From contig WNWL01000004.1 in the NCBI GenBank assembly GCA_009733745.1, forward strand, positions 593,518 through 657,517: a DNA stretch of 64,000 bases. The letters run 5' to 3'. Below are positions 42,716-51,369 of this stretch, piece after piece (position 1 is the stretch's first letter; each line of letters opens with the position of its first letter). A program made the position numbers and the translations under genes. A model generated the notes under the pieces. The model had not been told where the DNA came from and ran no database searches. It saw nothing but the letters and a program-made list of their open reading frames with translations. Origin of the DNA: Oceanobacillus sp. HTM 045. GTDB taxonomy: Bacteria; Pseudomonadota; Alphaproteobacteria; Rhodobacterales; Rhodobacteraceae.

Positions 42716-45286
42716 ATGATGAAGGGCGATGCGCTGACATCCTGCGGCACCACCCGCCACGCCGCGTTCGACGCGGCGGGACGGCTTCTCTCACACTCCC
42801 CGGGCTTCCTGACGGACGGCGATGCCGGGGCCTATCTGGACCGTTTCACGAGCGTCGGCGGCGCGCAAATGCCCGCCGCCCGCGACGCCGCGCTGGCCGC
42901 CTGGCGCACCGATGGCGCTGCGCTGGAGGCGCTGCTGCCGGGGGCGGGGGGCGAGATGCTGCTCAGCCACGCGGGGGCTGATGGCGGGCTGGTGCTCGCC
43001 GCCGCGCCGTTGCCGGAGCGGGAGCCGGATCCGCCCCGGGCGCGCGACCTGCTGGCGGATGCGCTCCGCACCCTGTCGGAGGGCTTCGCGCTGTTCGACG
43101 AGGAGGCGCGGCTGGTGATCTGCAACGAGCGCTACCGCGAGATCAACGAGGCGGTCGCGCCGTTCATCGAGCCGGGGGTCTACTGGGAGACGATCCTGCG
43201 CGAGAGCGCCCGGCGCGGGGTGCCGGTCAAGGCCATCGGGCGGGAGGGCGCGTGGCTGCGCGAGATCCTGCATCTCGGCGACAGCTATGCCTCCTTCGAG
43301 ATCGAGCGCAGCGACGGGTCGGTGATCGGGGTGACGGTGCACCCGACCTCGCTCGGCGGCTTCACCGTGTCGGAGGCGGACGTGACCGCGCGGCGCCGCG
43401 CCGAGGCGCAGGCGCGCGAGTCCGAGGCGATGTTGCGCTCCATCCTGGAGGGGAGCCCGGCCAATCTCTGCATGTCGCGTATCTCCAGCGGCGAGATCAT
43501 CTATGCCTCGCCCGCGTCCACCGACCTGTTCGGCAAGGACCGGAGCGCGCGCGAGCAGTTCGCCGATGCCGGCGCGCGGGCGGATTTCCTGACCGAGCTG
43601 CTGCCGACCGGGCGGGTGGACGATTTCACCGCCGAGGCGCGGAACGCGAAGGGGGAGGTCTTCCCCGCGCTGTTCTCGGCGCGGATCATCGAGTTCCGCG
43701 GCGAGGAGGTGATGGTTTCCTCCGTCGTCGACCTGACCGAGCATTACCACGCCCGCGCCGCGCTGGCGGATGCGAACCGGCGCCTGCGCGACGCCATCGA
43801 GTCGCTGGACGAGGGCTTCGCGCTCTACGACGCCGAGGACCGGCTGGTGCTCTGGAACCGCCGCTACGCCGAGCTGAACGCGCATATCGGCGAGCATATC
43901 CGCGCGGGCGTGAAATACGCCGACATCCTGGAGGCGGCGATCGCGTCGAACGCGCTGCTCCCGGAGGAGGCCGAGACCGTGCGCGAGAGCGGGCGGCGGC
44001 GCGGCGGGGTGATGTCGCCGATGCGGTTCGAGTTCGAGCACCGCTCGGGCGTCTGGTTCTCGGTCGCGCGGAGCCCGACCTCGGACGGCGGCTTCGTCAT
44101 CACCCGGCTCGACATCACCGAGAGCAAGCGCAACCAGGCCGAACTCGCCCGCCAGCGCGAGATGCTGCACCAGAGCGAGAAGCTCTCGGCGCTGGGCGAG
44201 CTCCTGGCCGGGGTGGCGCACGAGCTGAACAACCCGCTCTCCGTCGTGGTCGGCCACGCGCTGATGCTGAAGGAGGAGGTGGAGGAGGAGAAGGCCGCGA
44301 ACCGGATCGCCAAGATCTCGGCCGCCGCCGACCGCTGCGCGCGGATCGTGCGTACCTTCCTCGCCATGGCCCGGCAGCGCCCGGCGAGCCTGGAGCGGGT
44401 GGACGTGAACAGCGTGGTCGAGGCGGCAATCGACGTGGCGGGCTACGGCCTGCGCCAGAAGGGAATCGCCATCGATCTCGCCCTCGCGCCCGGCCTGCCG
44501 CCGGTGATGGCCGACATGGACCAGCTCGCGCAGGTCTTCGCCAACCTGATCGTCAACGCCGAGCACGAACTGGCCGGGCAGGGCGCGGCCGGGCGGCTGC
44601 GCTTCACCACGGGACTCGAAGGCGACGAGGTGCGGATCGACGTGGAGGACAACGGCCCCGGCATTCCCGAGGCGATCCGCGCGCGGATCTTCGAGCCGTT
44701 CTTCACCACCAAGCGGGTCGGCGAGGGCACCGGGATCGGGCTCGCCTTCTGCCACCGGATCATCGGCGCGCATGGCGGCGAGATCGAGGCCGGCGCGGCG
44801 CCGGGGGGCGGGGCGCGCTTCACCATCCGCCTGCGCCCGGCCGAGACCGAGGCCGCCGCCGAGGTGGAGGAGGAGGCGCCGGGCTTGGTCAGCTCGGGCC
44901 GGGTGCTGGTGGTGGACGACGAGCCGGACGTGGCCGAACTGGTCGCCGACATCCTGTCCGGCGACGGCTACGAGGTGGTGACGGCGCTGAGCGCGGCGGA
45001 CGCGCTGGCCTGCCTGCCGGGCGATTTCGACATCGTGCTGAGCGACCTCAACATGCCCGGTGCGGGCGGCGAGGCGCTGCTGGGCGCGATCACCGAGAGA
45101 TGGCCGGAGATGGCCGCGCGGGTCGGCTTCATGACCGGCGACACGATGAGCGACGGCACGCAGCGCTTCCTGGAGGCGGCGGCGCGGCCCTGCCTGACCA
45201 AGCCGGTCGCGCCCGCCGACCTCCGCCGCATGGCGGCGGCGATGATGGCCGAGATCCGCGAAGCGATACCGGAGGCGACACCATGA
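42716..45286 (+). CDS. Hybrid PAS histidine kinase
   Basis: An 856-residue cytoplasmic-looking kinase without clear membrane helices. Order: three PAS-type domains (about 115-225, 240-350, 360-470; the first and third share SLDEGFALYD-like openings), HisKA with phosphoacceptor His502 in GVAHELNNPLS, HATPase with N-box VFANLIVNAEHEL, G1 DNGPGIP and G2 GEGTGIG, and a C-terminal receiver with Asp777 in VLSDLNMPG. Its ATGA overlap with an OmpR-type regulator defines a two-component pair. The extra receiver may be a phosphate sink or relay intermediate. The signal is unknown. Its promoter carries the module shared with the globin/cyclase run. Confidence 0.92.
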   Translation: MMKGDALTSCGTTRHAAFDAAGRLLSHSPGFLTDGDAGAYLDRFTSVGGAQMPAARDAALAAWRTDGAALEALLPGAGGEMLLSHAGADGGLVLAAAPLPEREPDPPRARDLLADALRTLSEGFALFDEEARLVICNERYREINEAVAPFIEPGVYWETILRESARRGVPVKAIGREGAWLREILHLGDSYASFEIERSDGSVIGVTVHPTSLGGFTVSEADVTARRRAEAQARESEAMLRSILEGSPANLCMSRISSGEIIYASPASTDLFGKDRSAREQFADAGARADFLTELLPTGRVDDFTAEARNAKGEVFPALFSARIIEFRGEEVMVSSVVDLTEHYHARAALADANRRLRDAIESLDEGFALYDAEDRLVLWNRRYAELNAHIGEHIRAGVKYADILEAAIASNALLPEEAETVRESGRRRGGVMSPMRFEFEHRSGVWFSVARSPTSDGGFVITRLDITESKRNQAELARQREMLHQSEKLSALGELLAGVAHELNNPLSVVVGHALMLKEEVEEEKAANRIAKISAAADRCARIVRTFLAMARQRPASLERVDVNSVVEAAIDVAGYGLRQKGIAIDLALAPGLPPVMADMDQLAQVFANLIVNAEHELAGQGAAGRLRFTTGLEGDEVRIDVEDNGPGIPEAIRARIFEPFFTTKRVGEGTGIGLAFCHRIIGAHGGEIEAGAAPGGGARFTIRLRPAETEAAAEVEEEAPGLVSSGRVLVVDDEPDVAELVADILSGDGYEVVTALSAADALACLPGDFDIVLSDLNMPGAGGEALLGAITERWPEMAARVGFMTGDTMSDGTQRFLEAAARPCLTKPVAPADLRRMAAAMMAEIREAIPEATP

Positions 45287-46032
45287 GCAGGCCCCCCGGC
45301 GCGCAAGACGCCAGGCATCCCGACCGCAAGCATGTCGTGATCTGCGACGACGAGGAAGACGTGCGCGAGATGCTGAGCGAGTACCTGGAGCGGCGCGGGT
45401 TCCGCGCCTCGACCGCGGCGGACGCGGCCGGGCTGCGCGACCTGCTGGAGGAGGACCCGGCGGACGCGATCATCCTCGACATCAACATGCCGGGCGAGGA
45501 CGGGCTGAGCGCGCTGCGCGGGCTGCGCGCGGGGTCCGACGTGCCGGTGATCATGCTGACCGCGACGGCGGAGGTGGTGGACCGGATCCTCGGGTTGGAA
45601 ATGGGCGCCGACGACTATCTCGGCAAGCCGGTGGACCTGCGCGAGCTGGAGGCGCGGATCAAGACCGTGATGCGCCGGAAGGCCCCCGCCGCCGAGCCTG
45701 CTGCGGAGGGTGGCCCGCTGACCGGGCGGGTGCCGTTCGGCCCCTGCACGCTGGATCTCGAATCCGCCACGCTGCACGGCGCGGACGGGGAGGAGATCCC
45801 GATCACGGCGATGGAGTTCAGCCTGCTGAAGGTCTTCGCCGAGAACCGGGGCCGGGTGCTGAACCGCGACCAGCTGCTGGAGCAGGCGCATGACCGGAGC
45901 TGGGACCCGTTCGACCGCTCCATCGATATCCGCATCTCGCGGCTGCGGCGCAAGATCGAGCCGAACGCCTCGAAGCCCGAGGTGATCCGCACCGTGCGGG
46001 GGATCGGCTACGTCTTTGGCGAGCGGCGCTGA
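45283..46032 (+). CDS. OmpR-family response regulator
   Basis: A 249-residue regulator. The receiver domain has acidic pocket CDDEED (21-26), phosphoacceptor Asp66 in IILDINMPGEDG and the conserved lysine in DDYLGKPVDLRE. The winged helix (about 155-247) includes RVLNRDQLLEQAHDR and the ending VIRTVRGIGYVFGERR, typical of OmpR/PhoB DNA-binding domains. It is the cognate partner of the upstream kinase by overlap of 4 nt. Likely targets include the promoter modules at 42527, 42647 and 47040 (inference). Confidence 0.93.
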   Translation: MSRPPGAQDARHPDRKHVVICDDEEDVREMLSEYLERRGFRASTAADAAGLRDLLEEDPADAIILDINMPGEDGLSALRGLRAGSDVPVIMLTATAEVVDRILGLEMGADDYLGKPVDLRELEARIKTVMRRKAPAAEPAAEGGPLTGRVPFGPCTLDLESATLHGADGEEIPITAMEFSLLKVFAENRGRVLNRDQLLEQAHDRSWDPFDRSIDIRISRLRRKIEPNASKPEVIRTVRGIGYVFGERR

Positions 46033-46063
46033 GGAAATTTCCAGGACGGCTCCCAAAACGATT

Positions 46064-46089
46064 TGCGCCGGCCCTTTCGGACCGGCGCA
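46064..46089. terminator. Terminator hairpin between regulator and methyltransferase genes
   Basis: TGCGCCGG - 10 nt - CCGGCGCA, 8-bp perfect stem between convergent genes. On the minus strand it is followed by AAATCGTTTT, weakly T-rich. Probably serves both sides. Confidence 0.6.
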
Positions 46090-46126
46090 GGCGGGGAGGT
46101 TCGGGGGGAGGAACAGGGGCCGCGGA

Positions 46127-46963
46127 TCAGGCCCGCTTCGTCACCACCACTTCGAGATACTCGCCGGGCGCGACCATCGTGCCGTCGGTCGCCCGGTTGA
46201 ACTGGTGCGCGACCGCAGAGAGGTCGGCGGCGAGGTCGTCCTGCGCCTCCGGACCCAGCGCCTCGAACGCCTTGTGGACCGGGCCGTAGAAGGTGCGGAA
46301 CAGGTCCAGCCAGTGGCCGACCGAGCGGTAGCGGAAGGCGAAGTGGCGCCGCTCGATCCCGATCCCGGCGGCGTCCGCGCCGAACAGGTGGTGGAGATGG
46401 GCCTCGGTGCCCCAGAGCGCCGGCGACTTGGCGCCCGCCGGGGGCGTCAGGTGCTTGCCGATGGTCTTGAAGAGCTGGCCGATGAAGCCCTCGGGCGTCC
46501 AGTTGGCCATCGCGATCCGCCCGCCGGGGCGGCAGACGCGGACCATCTCGGCGGCGGCCTTCTCCTGGTCGGGCGTGAACATCACGCCGAAGGTGGAGAC
46601 GACCGCGTCGAACTGGCCGGCCTCGAAGGGCAGGTCCTCGGCGTCGGCGGTGCGGAAGTCGACCTGCATCCCCTCGGCCTGCGCGCGGGCGCGGCCCTTT
46701 TCGAGCAGGGCGGGGACGTAGTCGGTCGAGGTCACCTGGCAGAAGCGGCGCGCGGCGGCGAGGGTGGCGTTGCCGTTGCCGGCGGCCACGTCGAGGACGC
46801 GCTCGTCGGCGCGGAGGTCGGCCGCCTCGGCCAGTGTCTCGCCGACGAGCTGCAGCGTGACGCCGACGAGGGCGTAGTCGCCCGACGCCCATGCGGCCTG
46901 CTGCTTGGTCTTGATGGCGGCGAAGTCCGGCTGGGCGGGGCGGTCGGCTACGAGGGTGGTCAT
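46127..46963 (-). CDS. Class I SAM-dependent methyltransferase
   Basis: A 278-residue methyltransferase. Motif I is VLDVAAGNGNATLAAARR (about 60-77), followed by the acidic strand STDYVPALLEKGR and the DAEDLPFEAGQFDAVVSTFG motif II region, which places it in the Methyltransf_11/UbiE-like group. The acceptor is unknown. It is convergent with the response regulator gene and has its own promoter region carrying the module shared with the kinase and the ABC membrane-domain gene. It is therefore likely controlled separately from the enoyl-CoA hydratase gene upstream. Confidence 0.87.
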   Translation of the reverse strand: MTTLVADRPAQPDFAAIKTKQQAAWASGDYALVGVTLQLVGETLAEAADLRADERVLDVAAGNGNATLAAARRFCQVTSTDYVPALLEKGRARAQAEGMQVDFRTADAEDLPFEAGQFDAVVSTFGVMFTPDQEKAAAEMVRVCRPGGRIAMANWTPEGFIGQLFKTIGKHLTPPAGAKSPALWGTEAHLHHLFGADAAGIGIERRHFAFRYRSVGHWLDLFRTFYGPVHKAFEALGPEAQDDLAADLSAVAHQFNRATDGTMVAPGEYLEVVVTKRA

Positions 46964-47039
46964 TGGGGTCTCTCCACGGTTGTCGTTCTGGGTGGCGCAG
47001 TCTCGTCCTGCGGAACGGCCCCATGGCTATGCAGCCCGC

Positions 47040-47090
47040 GTTTCAGCCGGATGTCCGGCCGCGGGCTGGAGTGTTTCGATTGTAACGGCG
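47040..47090 (-). promoter_or_regulatory. Shared promoter module upstream of the methyltransferase gene
   Basis: Read on the minus strand from 47090: CGCCGTTACAATCGAAACAC, then 15 nt, GACAT, then CCGGCTGAAA. Identical spacing to the module at 42527-42577 and nearly to 42647-42697. It lies 77 bp or more before the start codon, within the 148-bp gap after the enoyl-CoA hydratase gene. Confidence 0.65.
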
Positions 47091-47111
47091 GGGAATGCCC
47101 GGTTTCGCGCC

Positions 47112-47906
47112 TCAGCGGCCGGTGAACTTGGGCGTGCGCTTCTCGTTGTAGGCCAGCACGCCCTCGCGCCGGTCCTCCGTCGGGACGGTGCGGTTGTAGG
47201 CTTCCACCTCGATGCCGAGCCCGGTGCGGAGGTCGGTCTCGATGCCGAGCGACATGGCCCGCTTGGCCTGGCGCACCGCGACCGGTGCGTGGGCGGCGAT
47301 GCGGGCGGCGAGGGCGAGGACGCCGGCCTCCAGCTCGCCATCGGGCCAGACCCGGTTGACGATGCCCCATGCGGCGGCCTCCTCCGCGGTGAAGGGCTCG
47401 CAGGCGAAGATCAGCTCCTTCGCGCGGCGCAGGCCGGCGGCGCGGGCGAGGTTCTGGGTGCCGCCGCCGCCGGGGATGATGCCGAGCCGGGCCTCGGGCA
47501 TCGCGAAGCGCGCGGAGGCGGAGCAGTGGATGAAATCGGCGAAGAGCGCCATCTCCAGCCCGCCGCCATAGGCCGCGCCTTCGATCGCGGCGATCACCGG
47601 CACCGGGCAGTCGCCGATGGCGTAGAACGCCTGCTCGAACACCGCGTGCTGAAGCTGCCAGTCGGCGTCGGACATGCCGTTGCGTTCCTTCAGGTCGCCC
47701 CCGGCGCAGAAGGCGCGCCCGCCCGCGCCGGTCAGGACGATGCAGCGCAGGCCCTGCTGGTCGAGGATCAGCCCCGAGAACAGCGCCAGCAGGTCGCGTC
47801 CCATCTGCGTGTTGAGCGCGTTGGCGCTGTCGGGCCGGTTCAGGGTGACGCGGAGGACATGCTCCGACGGCATGTCGCAGAGAAGGGTCTCGAAGCGGGG
47901 CTGCAT
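47112..47906 (-). CDS. Enoyl-CoA hydratase/isomerase family protein
   Basis: A 264-residue crotonase-fold enzyme. The oxyanion-hole regions are seen (GAGGRAFCAGGDLKERN and IEGAAYGGGLEM), and both candidate catalytic glutamates are present, in GGGLEMALFADF and MPEARLGIIPGGGGTQNL. It probably hydrates an enoyl-CoA, though the superfamily also includes isomerases and hydrolases. It follows the GntR regulator gene by only 3 bp, and the divergent genes encode MmgE/PrpD, acyl-CoA dehydrogenase and CoA-transferase. These make a plausible acyl-CoA degradation set: CoA transfer, oxidation, hydration. Confidence 0.88.
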   Translation of the reverse strand: MQPRFETLLCDMPSEHVLRVTLNRPDSANALNTQMGRDLLALFSGLILDQQGLRCIVLTGAGGRAFCAGGDLKERNGMSDADWQLQHAVFEQAFYAIGDCPVPVIAAIEGAAYGGGLEMALFADFIHCSASARFAMPEARLGIIPGGGGTQNLARAAGLRRAKELIFACEPFTAEEAAAWGIVNRVWPDGELEAGVLALAARIAAHAPVAVRQAKRAMSLGIETDLRTGLGIEVEAYNRTVPTEDRREGVLAYNEKRTPKFTGR

Positions 47907-47909
47907 GGC

Positions 47910-48716
47910 TCAGATCCTCTGGCGGAGAACGGTGCGGACGGAGTAGCGCTCCGCCGGGTAGATGTTCTGCGAGACCTCGAAGGTCTCGCCGCTCTGGGCG
48001 ACGTAGCGGCGGCTGACCGCGAGCGCGGCGGAGCCTTCCTCCACGTCGAGCAGTTCGGAGAAGCGGGCGGGCAGGGTGGTCGCCTCGATGATCTGCTCGA
48101 CATGGTCGAGGCGGACGCCGTGCTGCTCCATCACCTGCTCGTAGACTGGCCTGTCGCCGCGGCGCAGTTCCGCGCGGTCGGGCTCGAAGCCCTCGCGCAC
48201 GAGGATCTCCGACCAGCAGAGCGGGCGCGCCGGGCTGCCGGAGGACCGGAGCCCGGCGATGCGGAACCAGCGCACGCCCGAGAGCCCGGCGAAGGGCAGG
48301 GCGGTGTCGTCCGACCAGGTGACGTGACCCTCGTGCCTGATGTCGAGCACGGTGCTGGTGGCATAGTCGAGCAGACCGCGGATGTCGCGCAGGCTGTGGA
48401 CGTAGCGCGCCACCGGCTCGCGCGCGAGGACGGTGGTGCCGGCCTTGCGGCGGCGCTCGATCATGCCCTGCTCGGCCAGCACCTTCAGCGCCTCGCGGAT
48501 GGTGTGGCGGCCGACGCCGAATGCCTCCTGCAACTCCTTCTCCGCCGGGAAGGGCTCGCCGGGGGCGTAGCGGCCCGAGGCGATGTCGCGCCGCAGCCGC
48601 GCGGCGATGGCCGCGGGACGTGATTCTTCGCGGGATTCTTCGCGGGACTCCTCTCGGGGTTCTCCGCGGACTTTCCCGGCAGATGGCTTCTCGGCGGCTG
48701 GTTTCGGCGGCGTCAT
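47910..48716 (-). CDS. GntR/HutC-family transcriptional regulator
   Basis: A 268-residue regulator with an N-terminal winged helix (about 35-100, PGEPFPAEKELQEAFGVGRHTIREAL) and a UTRA ligand-binding domain (about 115-265). Residues 18-31 are a charged EESREESREESR tail encoded by a 12-bp tandem repeat. It is divergent from the MmgE/PrpD gene; the spacer contains two oppositely oriented TAATAAGT-type boxes that are likely its operator. It probably represses both arms until an acyl-CoA or dicarboxylate ligand appears (inference). Confidence 0.88.
   Translation of the reverse strand: MTPPKPAAEKPSAGKVRGEPREESREESREESRPAAIAARLRRDIASGRYAPGEPFPAEKELQEAFGVGRHTIREALKVLAEQGMIERRRKAGTTVLAREPVARYVHSLRDIRGLLDYATSTVLDIRHEGHVTWSDDTALPFAGLSGVRWFRIAGLRSSGSPARPLCWSEILVREGFEPDRAELRRGDRPVYEQVMEQHGVRLDHVEQIIEATTLPARFSELLDVEEGSAALAVSRRYVAQSGETFEVSQNIYPAERYSVRTVLRQRI
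48622..48669 (-). repeat. 12-bp tandem repeat in the GntR gene
   Basis: Four in-frame units: GATTCTTCGCGG twice, then GACTCCTCTCGG and GGTTCTCCGCGG (plus strand), coding the repeated Glu-Glu-Ser-Arg residues ahead of the winged helix. Confidence 0.85.
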
Positions 48717-48737
48717 GCGGTGCTCCCGCGGGTACGG

Positions 48738-48819
48738 TAATAAGTTCGGATTTTTTGTGCAAGGCGTTCTGGCGCATTGACTCGCGCGCCGGGCTCTGAG
48801 AATAACGTCGGACTTATTA
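48738..48819. promoter_or_regulatory. Candidate GntR operator pair
   Basis: TAATAAGTTCGGA at 48738-48750 and its inverted counterpart TCGGACTTATTA at 48808-48819 (reverse complement TAATAAGTCCGA). They flank the 125-bp divergent promoter region, the first 22 bp before the GntR start and the second 23 bp before the MmgE/PrpD start. This placement is ideal for dual autoregulation and repression. Confidence 0.65.
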
Positions 48820-48841
48820 ATCGGCGTGGGGCTCGCAAAAC

Positions 48842-50167
48842 ATGACCATCGGGGCGATCGGCGATCTTGTGGAGGCGTGCCCGCCACTGGGCGCGGCGGA
48901 TCTGGACGAGGTTCGGCTTGCCTTCGAGGACACGCTGGCGGTGGCCTTCGCGGGCTGGAACGAGCCCGCCACGCGGCAGGCGCGCAGCCTCCATCCGGGC
49001 GAGATCGACGCCTTCCTCGCCGGTGCGAGCGGACATTCGGCGGATGCGGAGGCATTCGTGCTCGGCACGGCGGGCCATGCGCTCGACTATGACGACGTGC
49101 AGCTTGCCAGCATCACCCACCCGAGCACGGTGCTGGTGCCGGCGCTGATCGCGCTTTCCCGCCGCCATCCCGGGCGGGAGGCCCGGATCGCCCCGGCCTT
49201 CGCGGTCGGTCTGGCGGCGAATGTCTGGCTGGGGCGCGCGCTGTGCGACGGGCATTACGCCGCCGGGTGGCACGCGACCTCGACCATCGGCCCGCTCGCC
49301 GCCGCGGCGGCGGGGGCGCACCTGCTGGGCCTCGACCGGGTGGCGGCGGCCCATGCGCTTTCGCTCGCCGGGGCGCAGGCGGGGGGGATGCAGGTGAATT
49401 TCGGCACCGACGCCAAGCCGCTGCAGGCCGGGTTCGCGGCGGGCGCGGGCGTCCGCGCGGTGCTGCTGGCCGCGGCGGGTACCACGGCGGCGGAGGACCC
49501 GTTCGCGGCGCGGGGTTTCCTCGACCTCTATGGTGGCGGCGCAGTGGACGGCCTCGCGTCGCCGAAGGTGGATCTCGGCGTGCTGTCGCGGAAGCTCTTC
49601 CCCTGCTGCTACGCCGCGCACCGGATGGTCGCGGCGGCGCTGGATGCGCACGCGGCGCTCGGCGGCGGCCCCGTGGCGGGCGACCGGGTGCGGGTCGAGG
49701 TGCCGGCGGGGCTGATGACCCCGCTGCGGGTGGACGACCCGCGGACCGGGAACGAGGGCAAGTTCTGCGGCCGCTACACCGTTGCCGCCGCGCTGTTGCA
49801 GGGGCGGCTGGGGCTGGGCGACTTCACCGACGAGGCGGTCGCGCGGGCGGATGTCCGCGCGCTGATGGATGCCGTCGAGATCGCCGAGACGCCTGCAGCG
49901 GACGGGGAGGGGCTCGACCGCGGCACCGTCCGGCTGTCGGTGCTGCGCGGTAACGCGGTGGCCGCGGAGACGGAGGCGCGGCACTATCCCGGCGCGCCGC
50001 AGCGCCCGGCGACGGCCGACGAGATGGCGGCGAAGGTCGCTGACTGCCTCGCATATCACGGGCGGAACGGCGGCGGGGAGATCGCGCCGGAGCATTTCCG
50101 CGAGCGCGTGGCCGGCATCCTGCGGTCGCGCGAAGAGAACGAACCGGAAAGGGAATGGGGAACGTGA
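48842..50167 (+). CDS. MmgE/PrpD family protein
   Basis: A 441-residue protein of the 2-methylcitrate dehydratase/cis-aconitate decarboxylase fold. Family patterns include HALDYDDVQLASITHPSTV (about 80-98), a helical core with GAQAGGMQVNFGTDAKPLQAG (about 178-198) and the segment SRKLFPCCYAAHRMVAAALD. It is likely a dehydratase, decarboxylase or isomerase of a di- or tricarboxylate. The C-terminus overlaps the acyl-CoA dehydrogenase gene start by 13 bp. The absence of prpB and prpC argues against the methylcitrate cycle. Confidence 0.85.
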   Translation: MTIGAIGDLVEACPPLGAADLDEVRLAFEDTLAVAFAGWNEPATRQARSLHPGEIDAFLAGASGHSADAEAFVLGTAGHALDYDDVQLASITHPSTVLVPALIALSRRHPGREARIAPAFAVGLAANVWLGRALCDGHYAAGWHATSTIGPLAAAAAGAHLLGLDRVAAAHALSLAGAQAGGMQVNFGTDAKPLQAGFAAGAGVRAVLLAAAGTTAAEDPFAARGFLDLYGGGAVDGLASPKVDLGVLSRKLFPCCYAAHRMVAAALDAHAALGGGPVAGDRVRVEVPAGLMTPLRVDDPRTGNEGKFCGRYTVAAALLQGRLGLGDFTDEAVARADVRALMDAVEIAETPAADGEGLDRGTVRLSVLRGNAVAAETEARHYPGAPQRPATADEMAAKVADCLAYHGRNGGGEIAPEHFRERVAGILRSREENEPEREWGT

Positions 50168-51357
50168 GCGAACCGAACGGGGCGGATGCGCCGATTTCCA
50201 TGCCGCTGGGGACCGACCACGCGGAGATCCGCGAGGCGGTGCAGCGGGTGTGCCGGGACTTCCCCGGCGAGTACTGGCGCGGGCTGGAGGAGCGGGAGGA
50301 ATACCCGACCGACTTCGTCGCCGCGCTGACGGAGAACGGGTTCCTCTCGGCGCTGATCCCGGAGGAATATGGCGGGCTGGGCCTGCCGCTCCGGGCGGCG
50401 GCGGTGATCCTCGAGGAGATCCACGCCGCCGGCTGCAACGCCGCCGCCTGCCACGCGCAGATGTACATCATGGGCACCCTGCTGCGGCATGGAAGCGAGG
50501 CGCAGAAGAACGCCTACCTGCCGGGGATCGCCTCCGGCGAGTTGCGCCTGCAGGCCTTCGGCGTGACCGAGCCGACGACGGGGTCGGACACCACGCAGCT
50601 CCGCACCCGGGCGGTGCGGGACGGGGACGGCTATGTCGTGAACGGGCAGAAGGTCTGGACCTCGCGGGCGTTCCAGTCGGACCTGATGCTGCTGCTGGCG
50701 CGGACGACGCCGCTGGACCAGGTGACGAAGCGCACCGAGGGGCTTTCCACCTTCCTCGTCGACATGCGCGAGGCGCGAGGCAACGGGTTGGAGATCAGGC
50801 CGCTCAAGGCGATGATCAACCACAACACCACCGAGGTCTATTTCGACAACCTGCGCATCCCCGCCAGCGCGCTGATCGGCGAGGAGGGGAAGGGGTTCCG
50901 CTACGTCCTCGACGGGATGAACGCGGAGCGGCTGCTGATCGCCTCGGAATGCATCGGCGACGCGCGCTGGTTCACCGAGACCTCGACCCGCTACGCCAAT
51001 GAGCGCACGGTATTCGGCCGGCCGATCGGGCAGAACCAGGGGGTGCAGTTCCCGATCGCGCGGGCCTATGCCGAGACCCGCGCGGCGGACCTGCTGGTGC
51101 GGCAGGGCTGCGCGCTGTTCGATGCCGGGCAGCCCTGCGGCGAGGCGGCGAACATGGCGAAGATGCTGGCCTCGGAGGCCTCCTGGCACGCGGCGGAGGC
51201 GTGCCTGCAGACACATGGCGGGTTCGGCTTCGCGCGGGAGTACGATGTCGAGCGCAAGTGGCGCGAGGCGCGGCTCTACCAGGTGGCGCCGATCTCTACC
51301 AACCTCGTCCTCGCCCATATCGCGCAGCATGTGCTCGGCATGCCGCGCTCCTACTGA
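50155..51357 (+). CDS. Acyl-CoA dehydrogenase
   Basis: A 400-residue acyl-CoA dehydrogenase. FAD and substrate motifs are intact: AFGVTEPTTGSDTTQL (about 141-156), WTSRAFQSD, and GGFGFAREYDVERKWREAR near the C-terminus, where the Glu of REYDVE corresponds to the MCAD catalytic base position. The first residues may be a few codons too long, since the overlap with the MmgE/PrpD gene is 13 bp and a later start is possible. It oxidises an acyl-CoA to the enoyl-CoA that the divergently encoded hydratase could use. Confidence 0.9.
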   Translation: MGNVSEPNGADAPISMPLGTDHAEIREAVQRVCRDFPGEYWRGLEEREEYPTDFVAALTENGFLSALIPEEYGGLGLPLRAAAVILEEIHAAGCNAAACHAQMYIMGTLLRHGSEAQKNAYLPGIASGELRLQAFGVTEPTTGSDTTQLRTRAVRDGDGYVVNGQKVWTSRAFQSDLMLLLARTTPLDQVTKRTEGLSTFLVDMREARGNGLEIRPLKAMINHNTTEVYFDNLRIPASALIGEEGKGFRYVLDGMNAERLLIASECIGDARWFTETSTRYANERTVFGRPIGQNQGVQFPIARAYAETRAADLLVRQGCALFDAGQPCGEAANMAKMLASEASWHAAEACLQTHGGFGFAREYDVERKWREARLYQVAPISTNLVLAHIAQHVLGMPRSY

Positions 51358-51369
51358 GGGAGACAGGCA

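Noticed and set aside
48842..50167. 2-methylcitrate dehydratase of the methylcitrate cycle
   Set aside because: No prpB, prpC or acnD neighbours. The surrounding genes fit a CoA-transferase-initiated acyl-CoA route.
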